DNA of 64,000 nt from Hemerocallis citrina. Its lineage: Eukaryota; Streptophyta; Magnoliopsida; Asparagales; Asphodelaceae. The notes below the pieces were generated by a model. It ran no database searches and was not told the origin of the DNA. It saw nothing but the letters and a program-made list of their open reading frames with translations. The stretch spans positions 33,687,175-33,751,174 of the forward strand of contig CM030359.1 of assembly GCA_017893485.1 (NCBI GenBank). The letters are read 5' to 3'. Made by a program: the position numbers and the translations under genes. Each line of letters begins with the position of its first letter. The stretch's first letter is position 1. Shown in pieces: positions 24,323 through 36,476 of the stretch.

Positions 24323-26990
24323 ATTCCTCCCCACTTAGCAGCGAGCTTGTCCCAAGCTCGAAGGTTGGAAATTTTGCAAGAAATTCATCTATATCCATCC
24401 ACGAAGCACTCTCATAACCTGAGTTCTTCCACTTGATTAACAGCTGGACTCCTCCTCTATTGTTCTTTTTATACATACGTCTCTCTAATATCACCTCTGG
24501 TTCATCAGTGAAGGGGTTATCAACCCACCAGTGAGGGAGATCAGGTGCCACATTGACAGTGTGAGATCCATAGCACTTCTTTAACTTTGAGACATGGAAA
24601 ACAGGGTGAATTGAAGCATTAGGAGGCAGATCAAGGCGATAAGCCACTGAACCCACTCTCTCCACAACCTTATAAGGCCCAAAGAACTTCAAAGATAGCT
24701 TTTGGGGAGAAGGATTTTGCAACGAAACCTGCTTGTAGGGCTGCAGTCTAAGGAAAACTAGATCTCCAACTGCAAATTCACGCTCGCTTCTTCTCTTATC
24801 TACAAAGTGCTTCATGCGCTCTTAAGCCATTAAAATGTTTTCCTTCAGCAGCTTTAAAATAGCATCTCTAGACAATAGGGTCTCTTTAATAGTAGGGAGG
24901 TTTGATGTGCCACTAACATAGTGCAGGAGTGAAGGGGGAGGTCTCCTATATACCCCTTCAAATGGAGTAAGACATGTCGATACATGCCAACAAGTATTAT
25001 ACCAAAATTCTGCCCATGCTAGACATTTACTCCACTCCATTGGTTTTTTGCCATAGAAGCATCGCAGGTACATCTTCAAGGCTTTGTTTACTATCTCCGT
25101 TTGGCCATCGCTCTGGGGATGATAAGCTGTCGAGTGATGGAGTTTGCAATTTTGCAAGGCAAAAAACTCTTTCCAAAATTTACTGATGAAGATGGGGTCT
25201 CTATCACTCACAATTGACTTGGGCATTCCATGTAGCTTGTATATATTCTCCACAAAAGCATGCGCAACTGATTGAGAAGAGTATGGGTGTGAGAGTGCAA
25301 TAAAATGGGCATATTTGGAAAGACCATCGACCACTACCATGATCACACTTTTGTTACTACTTTTTGGAAGACCCTCAATAAAGTCCATTGATATGTCATC
25401 CCATATCAAGCTAGGAATTTGTAGGGGTTGAAGAAGACCTGCGGGAAGAATGGTCTCTCTCTTGTTCTGTTGACAACTCAAACATTCCTTTATCATGCTC
25501 TTAACATCCTTACTAACTCCCTCCCAAGTGAATGTCCTTCTAATTCTTTGAAGAGTCTTATGAAAACCTGAACGACCCCCTTCATTAGAGGAATGATGAT
25601 CAAAGAAGATTGCCTTCCTGAGTTCTGTAGTAGGACTAAACAAAATCCTTCCCTTATAGTACCAAATGTCCCCTGATTTTTTGTACAAATTTGGATCCAG
25701 CTTTCCCTCTTGAACCTTCTCCTGCAGATTAATGAAATAAGGGTCCTGCAGCACCATTCCTTTCACTTCTTCTAGCCACTATGGAACCACAAAGGTGATC
25801 ACACAGCAGGTTTTTGTTCCCCTCTCCTTCTTGATAGGCTGTCAGCAACCATATTATCTTTACCTCTCTTGTACTCTACATTGAAGGTGAAGCCAAGTAA
25901 CTTGTAGAGCCATTTCTCTTGAAACTCTATGTTGATTCTTTGATCTAGGATGTACTTGATACTTTGTTGATCTGTTCTAATAGTGAAGGTGCTGCCAAGC
26001 AAGTATTGTCGCCATTGTTTCACCGCTTGTAGAATAGCCAAAACCCCTTTCTCATAGGTGGATAGAGCCAAATTTTTTCCTTTTAATCTCTTGCTCATAA
26101 AAGCTATGGGGTGGAAATCTTGAAGGAGAACTGCACCAATACCATTCCGCGACGCATCAGTATCTATTACAAAGGGTTTGGAGAAGTCGGGGGCTTTGAG
26201 AACTGGGGTTGTTGTCATTGCTCTTTTAAGAGTAGCAAATGCACTAGCAGCAGCAGTCGACCATTGGAATGCATTTTTCTTTAATAACTGAGTTAGAGGA
26301 TAAGCAATGCCCCCATAATCCTTTACAAATTTGCGATAGTACCCAGTTAACCCAAGGAATCCACGCAACTCCTTCACAGTTCTTCGCTCAGGCCATGACT
26401 CTACAGCTTGGATTTTGCTTGAGTCTACTGAGATTCCTTCTTCACTAATCACATGACCCAAGTACTTAATAGTTACCTGGTCAAAATCACACTTGCTCTT
26501 CTTCGCAACCAATTTGTTAGCTCTTAAGACTTCCAGGGTGAGTGACAAGTGTGAGAGGTGGCTCTCCTATGTAGGGCTATAAACCAAGATGTCGTCGAAA
26601 AACACAAGCACAAATTTGCGCAGATACTCCTTGAAAACTTCATTCATCAAGCATTGAAAGGTGGCTGGAGCATTAGTGAGACCAAAGGGCATAACTAGGA
26701 ATTCAAAGTGGCCATGGTGTGTTCGAAAAGCTGTTTTAGAGATATCATCTACTTTTACTCTTATTTGATGGTAACTAGATCTCAAGTCTATCTTAGAGAA
26801 GTATTTGGCTCCATTTAGCTCATCCAAAAGATCATCTATGATGGGTATTGGGAATTTGGCTTTAATAGTTTGACTGTTTAATGCACGATAATCTACACAA
26901 AACCTCCAACTTCCATCCACTTTCTTCACAAGTATAATGGGAGAGGCATATGGGCTATTGCTTGGTCGGATCAACCCAGAGGTGAGCATG
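24255..26990 (-). pseudogene. Chromovirus pol, 3' part: RT, RNase H, integrase, chromodomain
   Basis: RT from 26990 leftwards shows [46 protein letters not shown] and [10 protein letters not shown] (catalytic Asp pair kept). A stop follows at about 26567. RNase H at 26548-25799 has FVIDTDASRNGIGAVL and TDQQSIKYI. Integrase at 25766-24822 has a zinc-binding region with GGRSG where the second zinc His is expected, the paired Cys (CLSCQQ), the core (DISMDFIEGL, SDRDPIF, HPQSDGQTE) and a stop near 24822. The C-terminus (24815-24255) ends with a chromodomain-like LIKWKNSGYESASWMDIDEF. Reina-type chromovirus fits the short LTR and chromodomain. Confidence 0.88.
24323..24338 (-). other. Polypurine tract of the chromovirus
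   Basis: Minus-strand CTAAGTGGGGAGGAAT abuts the LTR start TGTCAGGG, giving the plus-strand primer site. Confidence 0.85.
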
Positions 26991-28610
26991 TGTAACACCC
27001 CGAATTTCCAAAGTAGACTGAATTCGAGTTCCACAGGATCTTTTCACTTTACTTCGTACAATTTTACAAGGAAATTAAAACTTTACTTTACATCAGAGTT
27101 ACATTTACATTTACACTTTAAAAATGCGGAAGCAATGTTACAACTATTACATAAATACAATACAACCACACTTGAATAATCTTTAAGCATTAATTCCTCC
27201 TTAGTCCTTTTCATGTATTTATCCTGCATAGAAAACTGTGGGCACGTCAGTTCATTCAACTGACGAAATATTATACACGGCCATCCTTTCTGTGCCGAAA
27301 CAGTATAACGATTCTCAACTTAACAATCACAAACTTGTCCACAAACAAAACTAAGGGGACTATCCTATTGATGTCGTGTTGTGAATGTGCACTTAGTTCT
27401 TAATACAATTATTTATGTTATATGACACTAATGCGTACTTGTTCAGAGTCTATGCAGCCCATACTACATAGGTCCGAGGGCAAGCCCTTAACCGCTCTTC
27501 ATCTTGTAGGGTTCAATCCCTCGCCATGATTTAATCTACTTCTGTAACTACGGTAAGTATCCTAAATGTTCTACGAACTATGAACTCATGTCTAGGCGCC
27601 CTGGAGAGAATCCCAACACACTGACACATGACTCATCATCCAGGCATCCTGTGGTAATTTCCCTCCTACCATAGACATGACACCACCCGCAGTCGCCAAA
27701 CACCCTACGAGCGTCGCCACCGAAACAGTACTCTTGAGCAGTATCCACGTCCTACTCATGACGCATCTTGGGACATCCTGTGAATACTCTCATGCCGCCA
27801 ATCCAATGGCCCTCATACTCAATGTTTTTCTCTTACTTTCGTCACATCTTCACTATGTATCTAATCCTTATTTTAATTAAATCATGAACAAAATCAATCC
27901 CATAGGGTTAGCACTCCCACTATACTGGTCTCATTCATTCATTTCACATGATCCAATCTTGGTCTTTTCATTTCAAATATCATTGCAACATTTCTTTCAT
28001 TTTTCCGGTATAAGTCTTAGCTACACCCTAGTTCTTAATTTCAACTCATAATTACAACATCGAGTTTATTCATACTCATAAGTCTTTTTCATGATTAACA
28101 AAATTCTCATTTCATGTTCATAGCATTCATGTATTCATATTCGTAAGATCTTTCATAACTTATCAAACATTCAATTTCAATTTCATGTACACTATCATGC
28201 ATAAACAAATGAATTCAATTTTCCCAACTAGTCACATTCAATAATTTGTGCTTTCCACATAATTCTCTTAATCTTATTTTAATCCATACTAATTTCACAA
28301 ATCCATACTTTCAATTTATTTCACAAGTCACAATTTCCCATTACTAAGTCTCATTTTGAGTTTCTTCAAACAACTCATTTATTTTCTTTCTCAAAAGAAA
28401 ATCTGATTTAATAATTAAACAAGTCCTTTCTTGAAAATAGTCTCAAATTTTTAATTACAATATACCAAAAGTTATAGGAAATTATTTCATAAAATCCACA
28501 TATTTTAAGGAAATTTTTCTGTATTTTTTTCTCAATTTTATTTAATTTTAAAAACTCCCCAAACAATTAATTTTCCCAAAAAATCACTTTTTAAACCGAA
28601 ACCCACGCTC

Positions 28611-28684
28611 GGAATCGAACCCGCGACCCTAGGCCACGTGGCGCTACAGTGTCCGCATTGTGGCGCCCAAAGGCCACTGTGCCA
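28611..28684 (-). ncRNA. tRNA-like module 2 (A and B boxes)
   Basis: Minus strand: A-box-like TGGCACAGTGG (28674-28684) and a perfect B box GGTTCGATTCC (28611-28621), about 52 bases apart, the spacing of a tRNA with a long variable arm. I see no clean acceptor stem. Probably a tRNA-derived SINE head or pseudogene. Confidence 0.45.
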
Positions 28685-28769
28685 CAGTCCCAAGACGATA
28701 TGAAATGGGTCCTTATCCATGTGTATCGACTTTCGAGTATTTGGATTTTTAATAAAAATCAAATTAAAA

Positions 28770-28861
28770 GGCTCCTACCCAGTACCGAACCCGAGACCTC
28801 CTGGTCAGCTCGCGGCTATAGTAAAACGCCATCGCAACTCAACCACTTGGTCTAAGGAACC
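28770..28861 (-). ncRNA. tRNA-like module 1, pseudo-tRNA or SINE head
   Basis: The minus strand begins GGTTCCT and ends AGGAGCC, which pair as a seven-base acceptor stem with one G-U. A-box-like GACCAAGTGG (28843-28852) and B-box-like GGGTTCGGTAC (28782-28792). At 92 nt with a long variable region it resembles the Leu/Ser class, but the T loop is one base too long and the anticodon stem has a mismatch, so I do not assign an anticodon or call it functional. Confidence 0.45.
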
Positions 28862-30356
28862 AGGTTGTAAAAAAAAGAGTTTGATTGTGTTTAATCTAGT
28901 CTCTGTTCATTTCTAATTGTTTCTCATAATTCCCAAAACGTTTTTAGTTTCTTTTCTTCTCCTTTTGAAACCAAACTTTCCAGAATGTAAAATATATAAA
29001 ATTACAGTAAACTCGTATTTTTATAATCATTATTTGCCCCATAAAAATGCATTTTTGGGTCTTATTTTATGTTCTATGTCCCTAATTTCGACATTGAGAA
29101 CAATTTACATTTCTACATAATTCAAGAATTAGATTTCCACAAGACAACTTTATTTCTTTGTTCTTTTACTCATTAATCAACCTACAACATTTTTAGGATA
29201 CCAATTCTCATTTTTCTACAATAGTGTAAATTTAATTTAGATAAACAATTATACATGATGCATTTAATTAACTATTTGTCTCACAAGCACAAATTCTCTA
29301 TAAAGCATAACTCATAAACATATAGCATGGCAAGATGATAATTTCTAACACTTTGATTCACAATTTAGCATTCATTTTATCAATCATTCTCTAAATTATC
29401 ATTTCATCTCTAAAAAAGGCAACCATAAGTCCAATTTACTTAGTTTTCTCTTAGTAGCAATTCATTCCTAGCATGGTATCTAAATTAAAAGCATGAGAAA
29501 AACCAACCTATTGGAGAAAATGAATTGAAAGTTCCTAGAATGCAAGAAAGTAGCCTTCTCCTCCTAGAATGTATTGCAAATTGCCTTCTCCTCCTTGCTC
29601 CTTGGTGTTTGCTGAAGCCTCCTTGCTCCCTTGGATGATTGGCCGGCCACCTCTAGGTTGGAACACACAATTTTGCACACTCTAATCTTTTGCTCACAAA
29701 TCTCCTCAATCTTTTGCTCTCTTATCTTTTTCTCTCTTAATCTTTTCTCTTAGCAATTTGTTTAGTGCACTAATGAGAAGAAAAGCTAGGGGTATATATA
29801 CACTTTTAGGATGAGAATAGATAGCTAGGATTAATCAAGGAGTTATAGATTAAGAACCAAGATGAGTTGGGAAGTTGTAGTAACTTCCATGAACTCAATA
29901 ACTACCCCTCAACTCTAACCCACTCTCTTTCTCTCTCTTGGCCACAACCCGGCCTCCCACAAAGGTGTGCAAAGCACACCCTAGTGTGTGCACGTGCCCC
30001 CTAGTACCCCCCCTATTATTAAGTTGTACATTATTAATTAATCAATTGTCTACTAATTGTGTCTACATGACAAGTTATGACAATTAAAAGATTAATTAGT
30101 TTGTGGGCTTCAAAAATAGTGGGCTTTAGACTCATGGGTCAAAATAAATTATTTAATTAATTAGGGTGGGCTTAAATTAGAAAACAGGCTTGGGTTTTTT
30201 TTATTTATAAATAGGCTTTTAGAAATAAAGAGAAAGAAAGGAAATATTTGTTCATATTATGAGCGACAATTTTATAAGAGAACATATATACAAAATTTGT
30301 ACGTGCACAACATGTAAAATCAACAATTCTCCTAAAAAAAATTTCAGAGTATTACA

Positions 30357-32256
30357 GCATGTCTTCAATTTGCTTCTCTATCTCATTTTTGTAGTAATGG
30401 GGTTGTTTATAAGGCATGAGACATACTGGTTTGGCACCTTCAACCATAGGTATTTGATGATCTACAACCCTTTGTGGAGGTAAGCTCACTTGTTCTGAGA
30501 ACACATCCTTGTAATCTTCCAGTATCTGCTGTAGCCTTTCTTCTCCCTTACTCCTATGATCCATTGTACGAAGCTGCAGCTCATCACTTGAAACTCCCTT
30601 TACTCTGATTAGAAAAGCTTGGCAAGAGCAGCTTCCCAACTTCATCAATTCACTCACATCCATACATTGCAGTTGAGGGTTGATAATGCCCTGCAGTCTC
30701 TTCACCAGACCTCCCATAGTAAAATCCATAGTCATTTGGTTGAAATCCATTGTGACTGGCCCCAGAGTTCTTAACCAGTGAGCCCCCAATACCATCTGAG
30801 CAGGACCTAGGGAAAGGAGTAACATCTCAGCTTGTAAACTCACACCTTGAACTACAAAACTCATACTTGCAACGTTGCCTTCACTGTACATGCATTCCCC
30901 ATTAGCGAATGTTACCTTATACCTGGGCTCCTTCAAAATTGGGAGGTTGGCCTTCTCTGCAGTGAAAGGATCAATGTAGTTGTGCGTAGAGCCTTTATCT
31001 ATTAGTATGTTCACTTCTCTCCCGTTGATCTTCCCTTTAACTCTCATAGTTTGAGGATATAACTGAGATCCCACGAGGGCATGGAGTGATATCTCTGGGT
31101 GAATGGAGTGTAGAGGAGGTGTTTGGAATGTGGTTGGTGGTTGCATCAGGTTGGGAGACATCATGTTGGGGTCTGTTAACTGAGGAGGTTCTTCTACTTG
31201 TATAGCTTCATAATGCACTTCTTCACTCATTTCCTCTCCTTCCCATCGATCTAAATAGTAAAACTTCTGCCCTTTGCACAAATGTCCCTGGACATACTTC
31301 TCATCGCAGTTAAAGCACAGCCCCTTGGCTCTTCTCTCTTTCATTTCCTGATAATTCAACCTCCTTGGAACCATATTTGTTACTGGTGCAGCAGGAGATG
31401 GGGTGGTTGGCAGTCGAGAAGTGTTTGGTTATTGAAGTTGGAAACAGGGGATGTCTTGGTAAGGTAAGGAGTTCGGTAGCTTTTCTTTAAACAAGCAATT
31501 TTTCTTCAAAACCTATTGCTAATCCCATTGCTTCGTTCACATTTTTGGGCCTCTGAGATCTCACATCCCAACGGATCTCGTCTCTTAAGCCGCTAATGAA
31601 CACACTCAGGAAATGAGATTCGGTCGAATCTTTCACAAAATTGGAGAGTCGATCAAACTCTTGTATGTATGGCTCTAGCTCTCCCTTCTGTTGCAATTTG
31701 GAGAGTATCCCCTCGTAGTCTTGAAACTCTATCGGTCCAAATCTAGTGATCAACTCTTCAAGAAAGCTCGCCCAAGTTACTTCGTGGATTTTGGGTTTAA
31801 TATGTCTGCGAAACCACTGAGCAGCTCTTCCCCTCAAATTCAATGCCGCGTATCGCAATTTTTGGGACTCAGTACCTCATAGAACTCGAGGAATTGCTTT
31901 ATTCCACAGATCCACTCAGTTGGTTCACCCTCTTGGAATATAGGAAATTCGACTTTAAATGGTGTATTGAACATCTGCTCACCATTACTAAATCTCAAAG
32001 AGCTAAAGGAGTTGGAGGGGGGATGATTTACCTCACGGTGATGTGCTTGAGAATTCAGATTAGGGAGCAATGGTAGATTGGAGAGTCTAGCCTGGGTCTG
32101 CTGCATCAGCATCATCATCGTCTCCATTCGTGCTTCCACCGAAGAGAATCTCTCTTCGATGTTGGTCGCAATCGCCTCCACCCTCTCCGTGAGGAACTCA
32201 TTCTGCAGCTGAGTCTCTGCCATTTGGCTATTCAAATTCGCCACATCTCCTTCCAT
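30357..32256 (-). pseudogene. Chromovirus gag, zinc knuckle, protease and start of RT
   Basis: The first ATG after the PBS is at 32256; the longer open frame to 32313 starts only with TTG. The capsid region runs 32100-31490 (EGEPTEWICGIKQFLEFYEV, then HIKPKIHEVTWASFLEEL), with a frame change near 31850. The zinc knuckle LCFNCDEKYVQGHLC lies at about 31315. In the aspartic protease the active-site triad reads D-K-G (30991-31002) instead of D-S/T-G, so it is probably inactive. The frame then enters the RT N-terminus and is cut by E2 at 30357. Confidence 0.85.
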
Positions 32257-32300
32257 GGATGTGCTGCCTTCATCACGACCATCACCATCGGAACCGCTTG

Positions 32301-32312
32301 GCTCTGATACCA
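32301..32312 (-). other. Primer binding site at right end of chimera
   Basis: Minus-strand TGGTATCAGAGC directly after the TRIM LTR end CCTGACA. Confidence 0.9.
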
Positions 32313-32315
32313 AAT

Positions 32316-32438
32316 TGTCAGGAACCCAGGAGAACTCACCCTTAAAAGCTAGCTGTTAAAGGGAGGGAACCCAAGTTTATAACTACCCAACATTGGTTCC
32401 CCATATAACCGATGTGGAACTAAATTTGGATCATAACA
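32316..32438 (-). repeat. TRIM LTR, right (5') copy
   Basis: 123 bp, TG...CA. On the minus strand it carries AGTTCCACATCGG (32409-32421), similar to the upstream element of plant snRNA genes and common in plant LTRs. Confidence 0.85.
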
Positions 32439-35400
32439 GGTGGGCTTGGTTTTCTTGGAGAGCATCGAGAAGGTATATTAAATTGTATGTTAGTTTATTG
32501 GATTATATGCTTTTCATTTCTTTTACTAGAAACTGATGTAGGAAGATGGATAGCATATAGAACATGTTAGGAGTTAGAATTTGTGCATATCTTGGTAAAA
32601 TTGTGAAGTGGTAATTTTGGCATAAAGCCAAATTTTAGGATATGTGAAGTTGGGTAAGAAAGTTGATTCTAGTGAGCTTAGAAAATACATAAGAGATTGT
32701 GGAGTAGTGTGGGAGTGTTAATATGAATTTAGAATGATTTTTATAGACTTAGAATTTAATGGAAATGATTAGAGAATAAAAGTATAATTTATGCACGCCG
32801 GGTGTTCGGTGGAATGCCCAAGCGAGAGTGAGGTGAGAATTTGTTACATCTGGTGGTGTTATTGAGTCTTATTATTATTGTTAACCGTAATTTGAGATAT
32901 GAAGAAGAAGAGATTAAAGAAACTAGGAGATAGGGAATTTTCTTATTAATAAGCCTCCGATCAATAAGCGAGTTTTTGTATGGGGACCCGAATTCAAAAT
33001 CTATTGATGTAGGTCACCTACATATGTCATTTGTGATGCGTGGGTGAATACGGATTCGAATTTGGTGGTTCGTAAGCCGAGTTTTGAGTTTTGAGCTAAT
33101 CGGTCCTATAATTTTCTATTTAGTTTGAAAATTTTGAACTTTGATTGGCTACCGAGCAGACGTGGGACCTCATTTGCTCGATCGGTCAGGTGAGTATGTT
33201 GTATCTATAAATATTTTATGTCGTGGCCAAATTTCGTGGCCTTTTGATATATTTGGTAGAAGATATGCTAAAAATTGGTTTTTACGAAAAATACGGATTT
33301 TTAGGGGGCCAAAAAGGGGTTTTTGTGATATTTGGTGAAATTCACCATTTTAAATACATCAAATATACCTTAGAGGTTAGAGTGACATGTTTAAGCAATA
33401 AAAATTAATAACTTACACGGTATATGTCTTTTTCTACTCCGTGCATGTTTCGTGCATGTTTTTGGCCATATAGGCCCTTATAGGCCCTTATAGGAGGTTT
33501 GGCTTACGTGGAGCATTGTGTATGGGCTAGCTTGCTATATTGGGATGTTATTAGATCTAATTAGATGAAATAAGTGATTGTGGTGCATTTTTGTGATATA
33601 TACATATAGTCGGTAATGAGTAATGATGTTATAATTGATGAAATTAATAATAGAGTTTATGTATATTTTATAATTGTGTTTGTAGTGAACTAATGGGTGA
33701 TATTATGATAGAATCCTCTATTTAAATTATTATATGCTTAAGTTATTATAGTGTGATGAGTTACATACTTCGATATCTTTATAATATGGTATATTCTGAA
33801 GTAACAACCTTATAAATGCTACAATCGAATGACTGTATATACGTAGAATGATGAGATAATAACTCACATGGTTAAAGTCAAGAATGTGGCAAGTTTTTGA
33901 ATTAAAAATTGAGATGCTTTGTGTTGATAAAATAAGATGAAAAGATGAAATAAATAATGTTAATAACAAATGTATTTTGTTGACCAGTACCTATAGAAAT
34001 CCTGGGGGTTTGGGTTAGACCTCCTAATACCCAAGTTATCGGCTTGGGGTGCGGTGTACGCGTAAGACCCTTGGTGGGCAGTGATTTGTGTTTGACAGAG
34101 CTGTCGGCTCTAGTCTTGTTAGATGCGTAAGGTGGGCAGCGATTTGTGTTTAACAGAGCTATCGTCTCTAGTCTTGTTAGAGGCGTAAAACCCTTGGTGG
34201 GCAGCGATTTGTGTTTCCCTCGCTAGTTCGGCTAGGAGAAAGACGTAGCCTCGGACGCGTAAGACTCTTGGTGGGCAGCGTTCCGCATGTTTACTGGGCT
34301 GTCAGCTTTCAGTATATTGGGATACTGTGGCTCACTAGTCGACAAATAAATGAATAAAGTGAATAATGGTAAAGTGGTAAATAAAAAGAAAAATGTGGAA
34401 GTAATGAAAATATGTGGGGCAATATGAGAATGAGAAAGTAAAGAAAGTAAAATGTGAATGTAAAAGAAAGTGAATATGAAAGAAATCGAGTATGAAGGAA
34501 TACAAGTTATGAGTTTGTAGATATAAAGAAATGCTAAATGAAGTATGTGGTTAACTTAGAATGAAGAATGAGGTGATTGTGTTATAATTTGAAATGAAAA
34601 ATAAAGGAAGTGTTTACGTGGTTGTTTTACACGATGAAAAAGTAAAAGAGGCATGTGTTAATATGAATAGTATGAAGTAATTATATTATGAGAATGATTA
34701 TTCAAGTAAAATACGTTATGATATGAGTTGATGCACCTTGGAATTGTATCGAGGAACTACCTGCCCGCTATTTCTATGGAAATGGTGGGAACTACCTGCC
34801 TTGGCATAATTCATAGGGTGAGCTGGTGAGTGGTTAATCTAATATCGGTATGAAATAAAGAATAAAGTAAAGTGTAAGATGAAAAGTAATTGAAGTAAAT
34901 TAATAATCAAGCTATCAGTTTGGAAAGTGATGTGATATTACCCAAGTTCTACTTGGGGTGCGGTGATTATTACCCAGGCTATCGGCTTTGGGGTGTGATG
35001 TATTATTGCCCAAACTATGTTTGGGATATGGAGTATATTGTGGTAAGAATGAAAGTGAAGTTAATGGTAACTTGAGATATAAGTGAAAATGATAGTATAA
35101 TATATTACTTATAAGAATGAGAAATAACTAAAGTTGTACAACGAGATGAGAATGAGTTATAAAGCATGTATTTGATACAATAAGAATGAGCATTACAATA
35201 AGTGATGTGACGATGATATGACAAAATGAAAGTACATGGTAATTTGTAAGGTGATGTTATGACGGTGTTATGATTTGAAATGAAACATAAAGAAGTGTTT
35301 ATGTGATTTTACTTAGTGTTAATTATTGGAATATCAAGTGAATGAGTTATTTATGAATTATTACGATGTGGTGTATATGTAACGCAATAATTTGTGATAA

Positions 35401-36476
35401 AGAGAAGAATACTAGAAATGAAGAAAATGTGTATGGATGATATATCATGATAAGAGTGAATAGATAAAGTTATACGTGCAATATGAGTGGGATACATATA
35501 GTGATGTGTATTATGGAATGGATATGGAAACGATTTCTATAAAGATAAGTTGTTATGCCTTGGATTTGTGCCGAGGAACTACTCGCCCACTGCTTCCATG
35601 GAAATGGTGGGAACTACCTGCCGAGGTACAGCTTCAAGGTACTGAGTTCGATTGTGAATGTTAAATGAGTACAAATTTTAAAAAGAATATTGTGGTATAA
35701 CCTTGCTTCTTTGTTAATCTATATTTGCTTTGAGTTAAATTTTATGATTCCGATAATTGTAAGTCTTACTCTTCTCTTTTATTTCTATTTAATTTATTAG
35801 TTAATTAGTAAATCATACTCACACTAGATATGGCTAACCCCTGCTGTTTTCTGGGGGTTAGGGGAGTTCCTTCCTGGGGGTGGACGACTCTAACTCTCCT
35901 GCAAGTTGCTAGCAGCATGGTGAGGTAGTATAGAGCTAGATTTTGTACTTATGTTGGAGTTGAGCTATTATCTATGTACTTAGTATATGTAGAAATGTGA
36001 ACAGTTGATGTATTATTTTGCATTATGATAAAAATATATATATAAATGGTGCTGTGATGAAGTAAGAAAGCTTGTACCCACCTTGTCGTAGAGTATTGGG
36101 TTCTGTGGTTGGATTTTTAAAAGGTTTTCCTAAATTTTTACAAAATTTTTGTATGTTTTCAAAGGAAATTATGGTTTTTATTTAATATTTGATATTCTAT
36201 TATGAGTTTGGCCCCCAGAGCATATTATTTATATTACCTGTGTGATTCTGCTCATTTTGGCCTGGGGAGCACTTGATAATATTGTTTGTGTTGTGAGCTA
36301 CGGAATTTTGAGCAGAATTTTGTAAACTTTTTTGTGCTTCGGGGCAGAAATTTCAGGAAAGACTCTGCGAAAATTTTATTTGAAATATAACAATCTTAAT
36401 TTATGTTTAAAGTGATATAGAAATTGAAAGAATTGAATTTAGAGGTTTAATTTAAAAAAAGGGTTGTTACATCTAC

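Larger units (their letters stand above)
26991..30356 (-). mobile_element. E2: giant solo LTR (3.4 kb) inside pol, TSD GCATG
   Basis: Ends TGTAACACCCCG at 26991 and ...GTATTACA at 30356, with GCATG at 26986-26990 and 30357-30361. The pol reading frame stops at one edge and resumes in register at the other, which fixes the boundaries exactly. The minus-strand TATA box is TGTATATATACC near 29791-29803. 27448-27533 is homologous to R2. Two tRNA-like modules lie at 28601-28861. No coding region of its own. Confidence 0.88.
23584..32438 (-). mobile_element. TRIM/chromovirus chimera, TSD GGTGG
   Basis: Minus-strand order: 123-bp TRIM LTR (32438-32316), PBS, chromovirus gag-pro-RT-RNaseH-integrase, polypurine tract, 395-bp chromovirus LTR (24322-23928), a second PBS, TRIM internal region, TRIM LTR (23706-23584). 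The outer flanks share GGTGG (23579-23583 and 32439-32443). A 25-bp stretch is identical at both internal junctions (23910-23934 and 32298-32322). The chromovirus part lacks its own LTR on the right. E2 is nested inside its pol. Length net of E2 is about 5.5 kb. Confidence 0.85.
23162..36471 (+). mobile_element. E3: giant solo LTR, opened by a nested chimera; TSD TCTAC
   Basis: Ends are TGTAACACTCC at 23162 and GGGTTGTTACA at 36471, flanked by TCTAC (23157-23161 and 36472-36476). The homologous copy near 8870 shows the unoccupied site. Own sequence is 23162-23583 and 32444-36471, about 4.45 kb. TATAAAA at 23384-23390 is followed by GGATCGGCCGAAACC and CTAGGGTTTTGAATCC, leader-like as in E1 but in plus orientation. 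The right part has a tandem block (GGTGGGCAGCGATTTGTG at about 34074, 34131, 34196 and 34269), a TTACCC(A)AG...GGGGTG repeat (34025 and 34935-35035) and a doubled GAACTACCTGCC unit (34750-34800 and 35575-35625). No gene. Confidence 0.75.

Noticed and set aside
28770..28861. Functional tRNA gene
   Set aside because: The T loop is one base too long and the anticodon stem is mismatched; only a tRNA-like module is supported.
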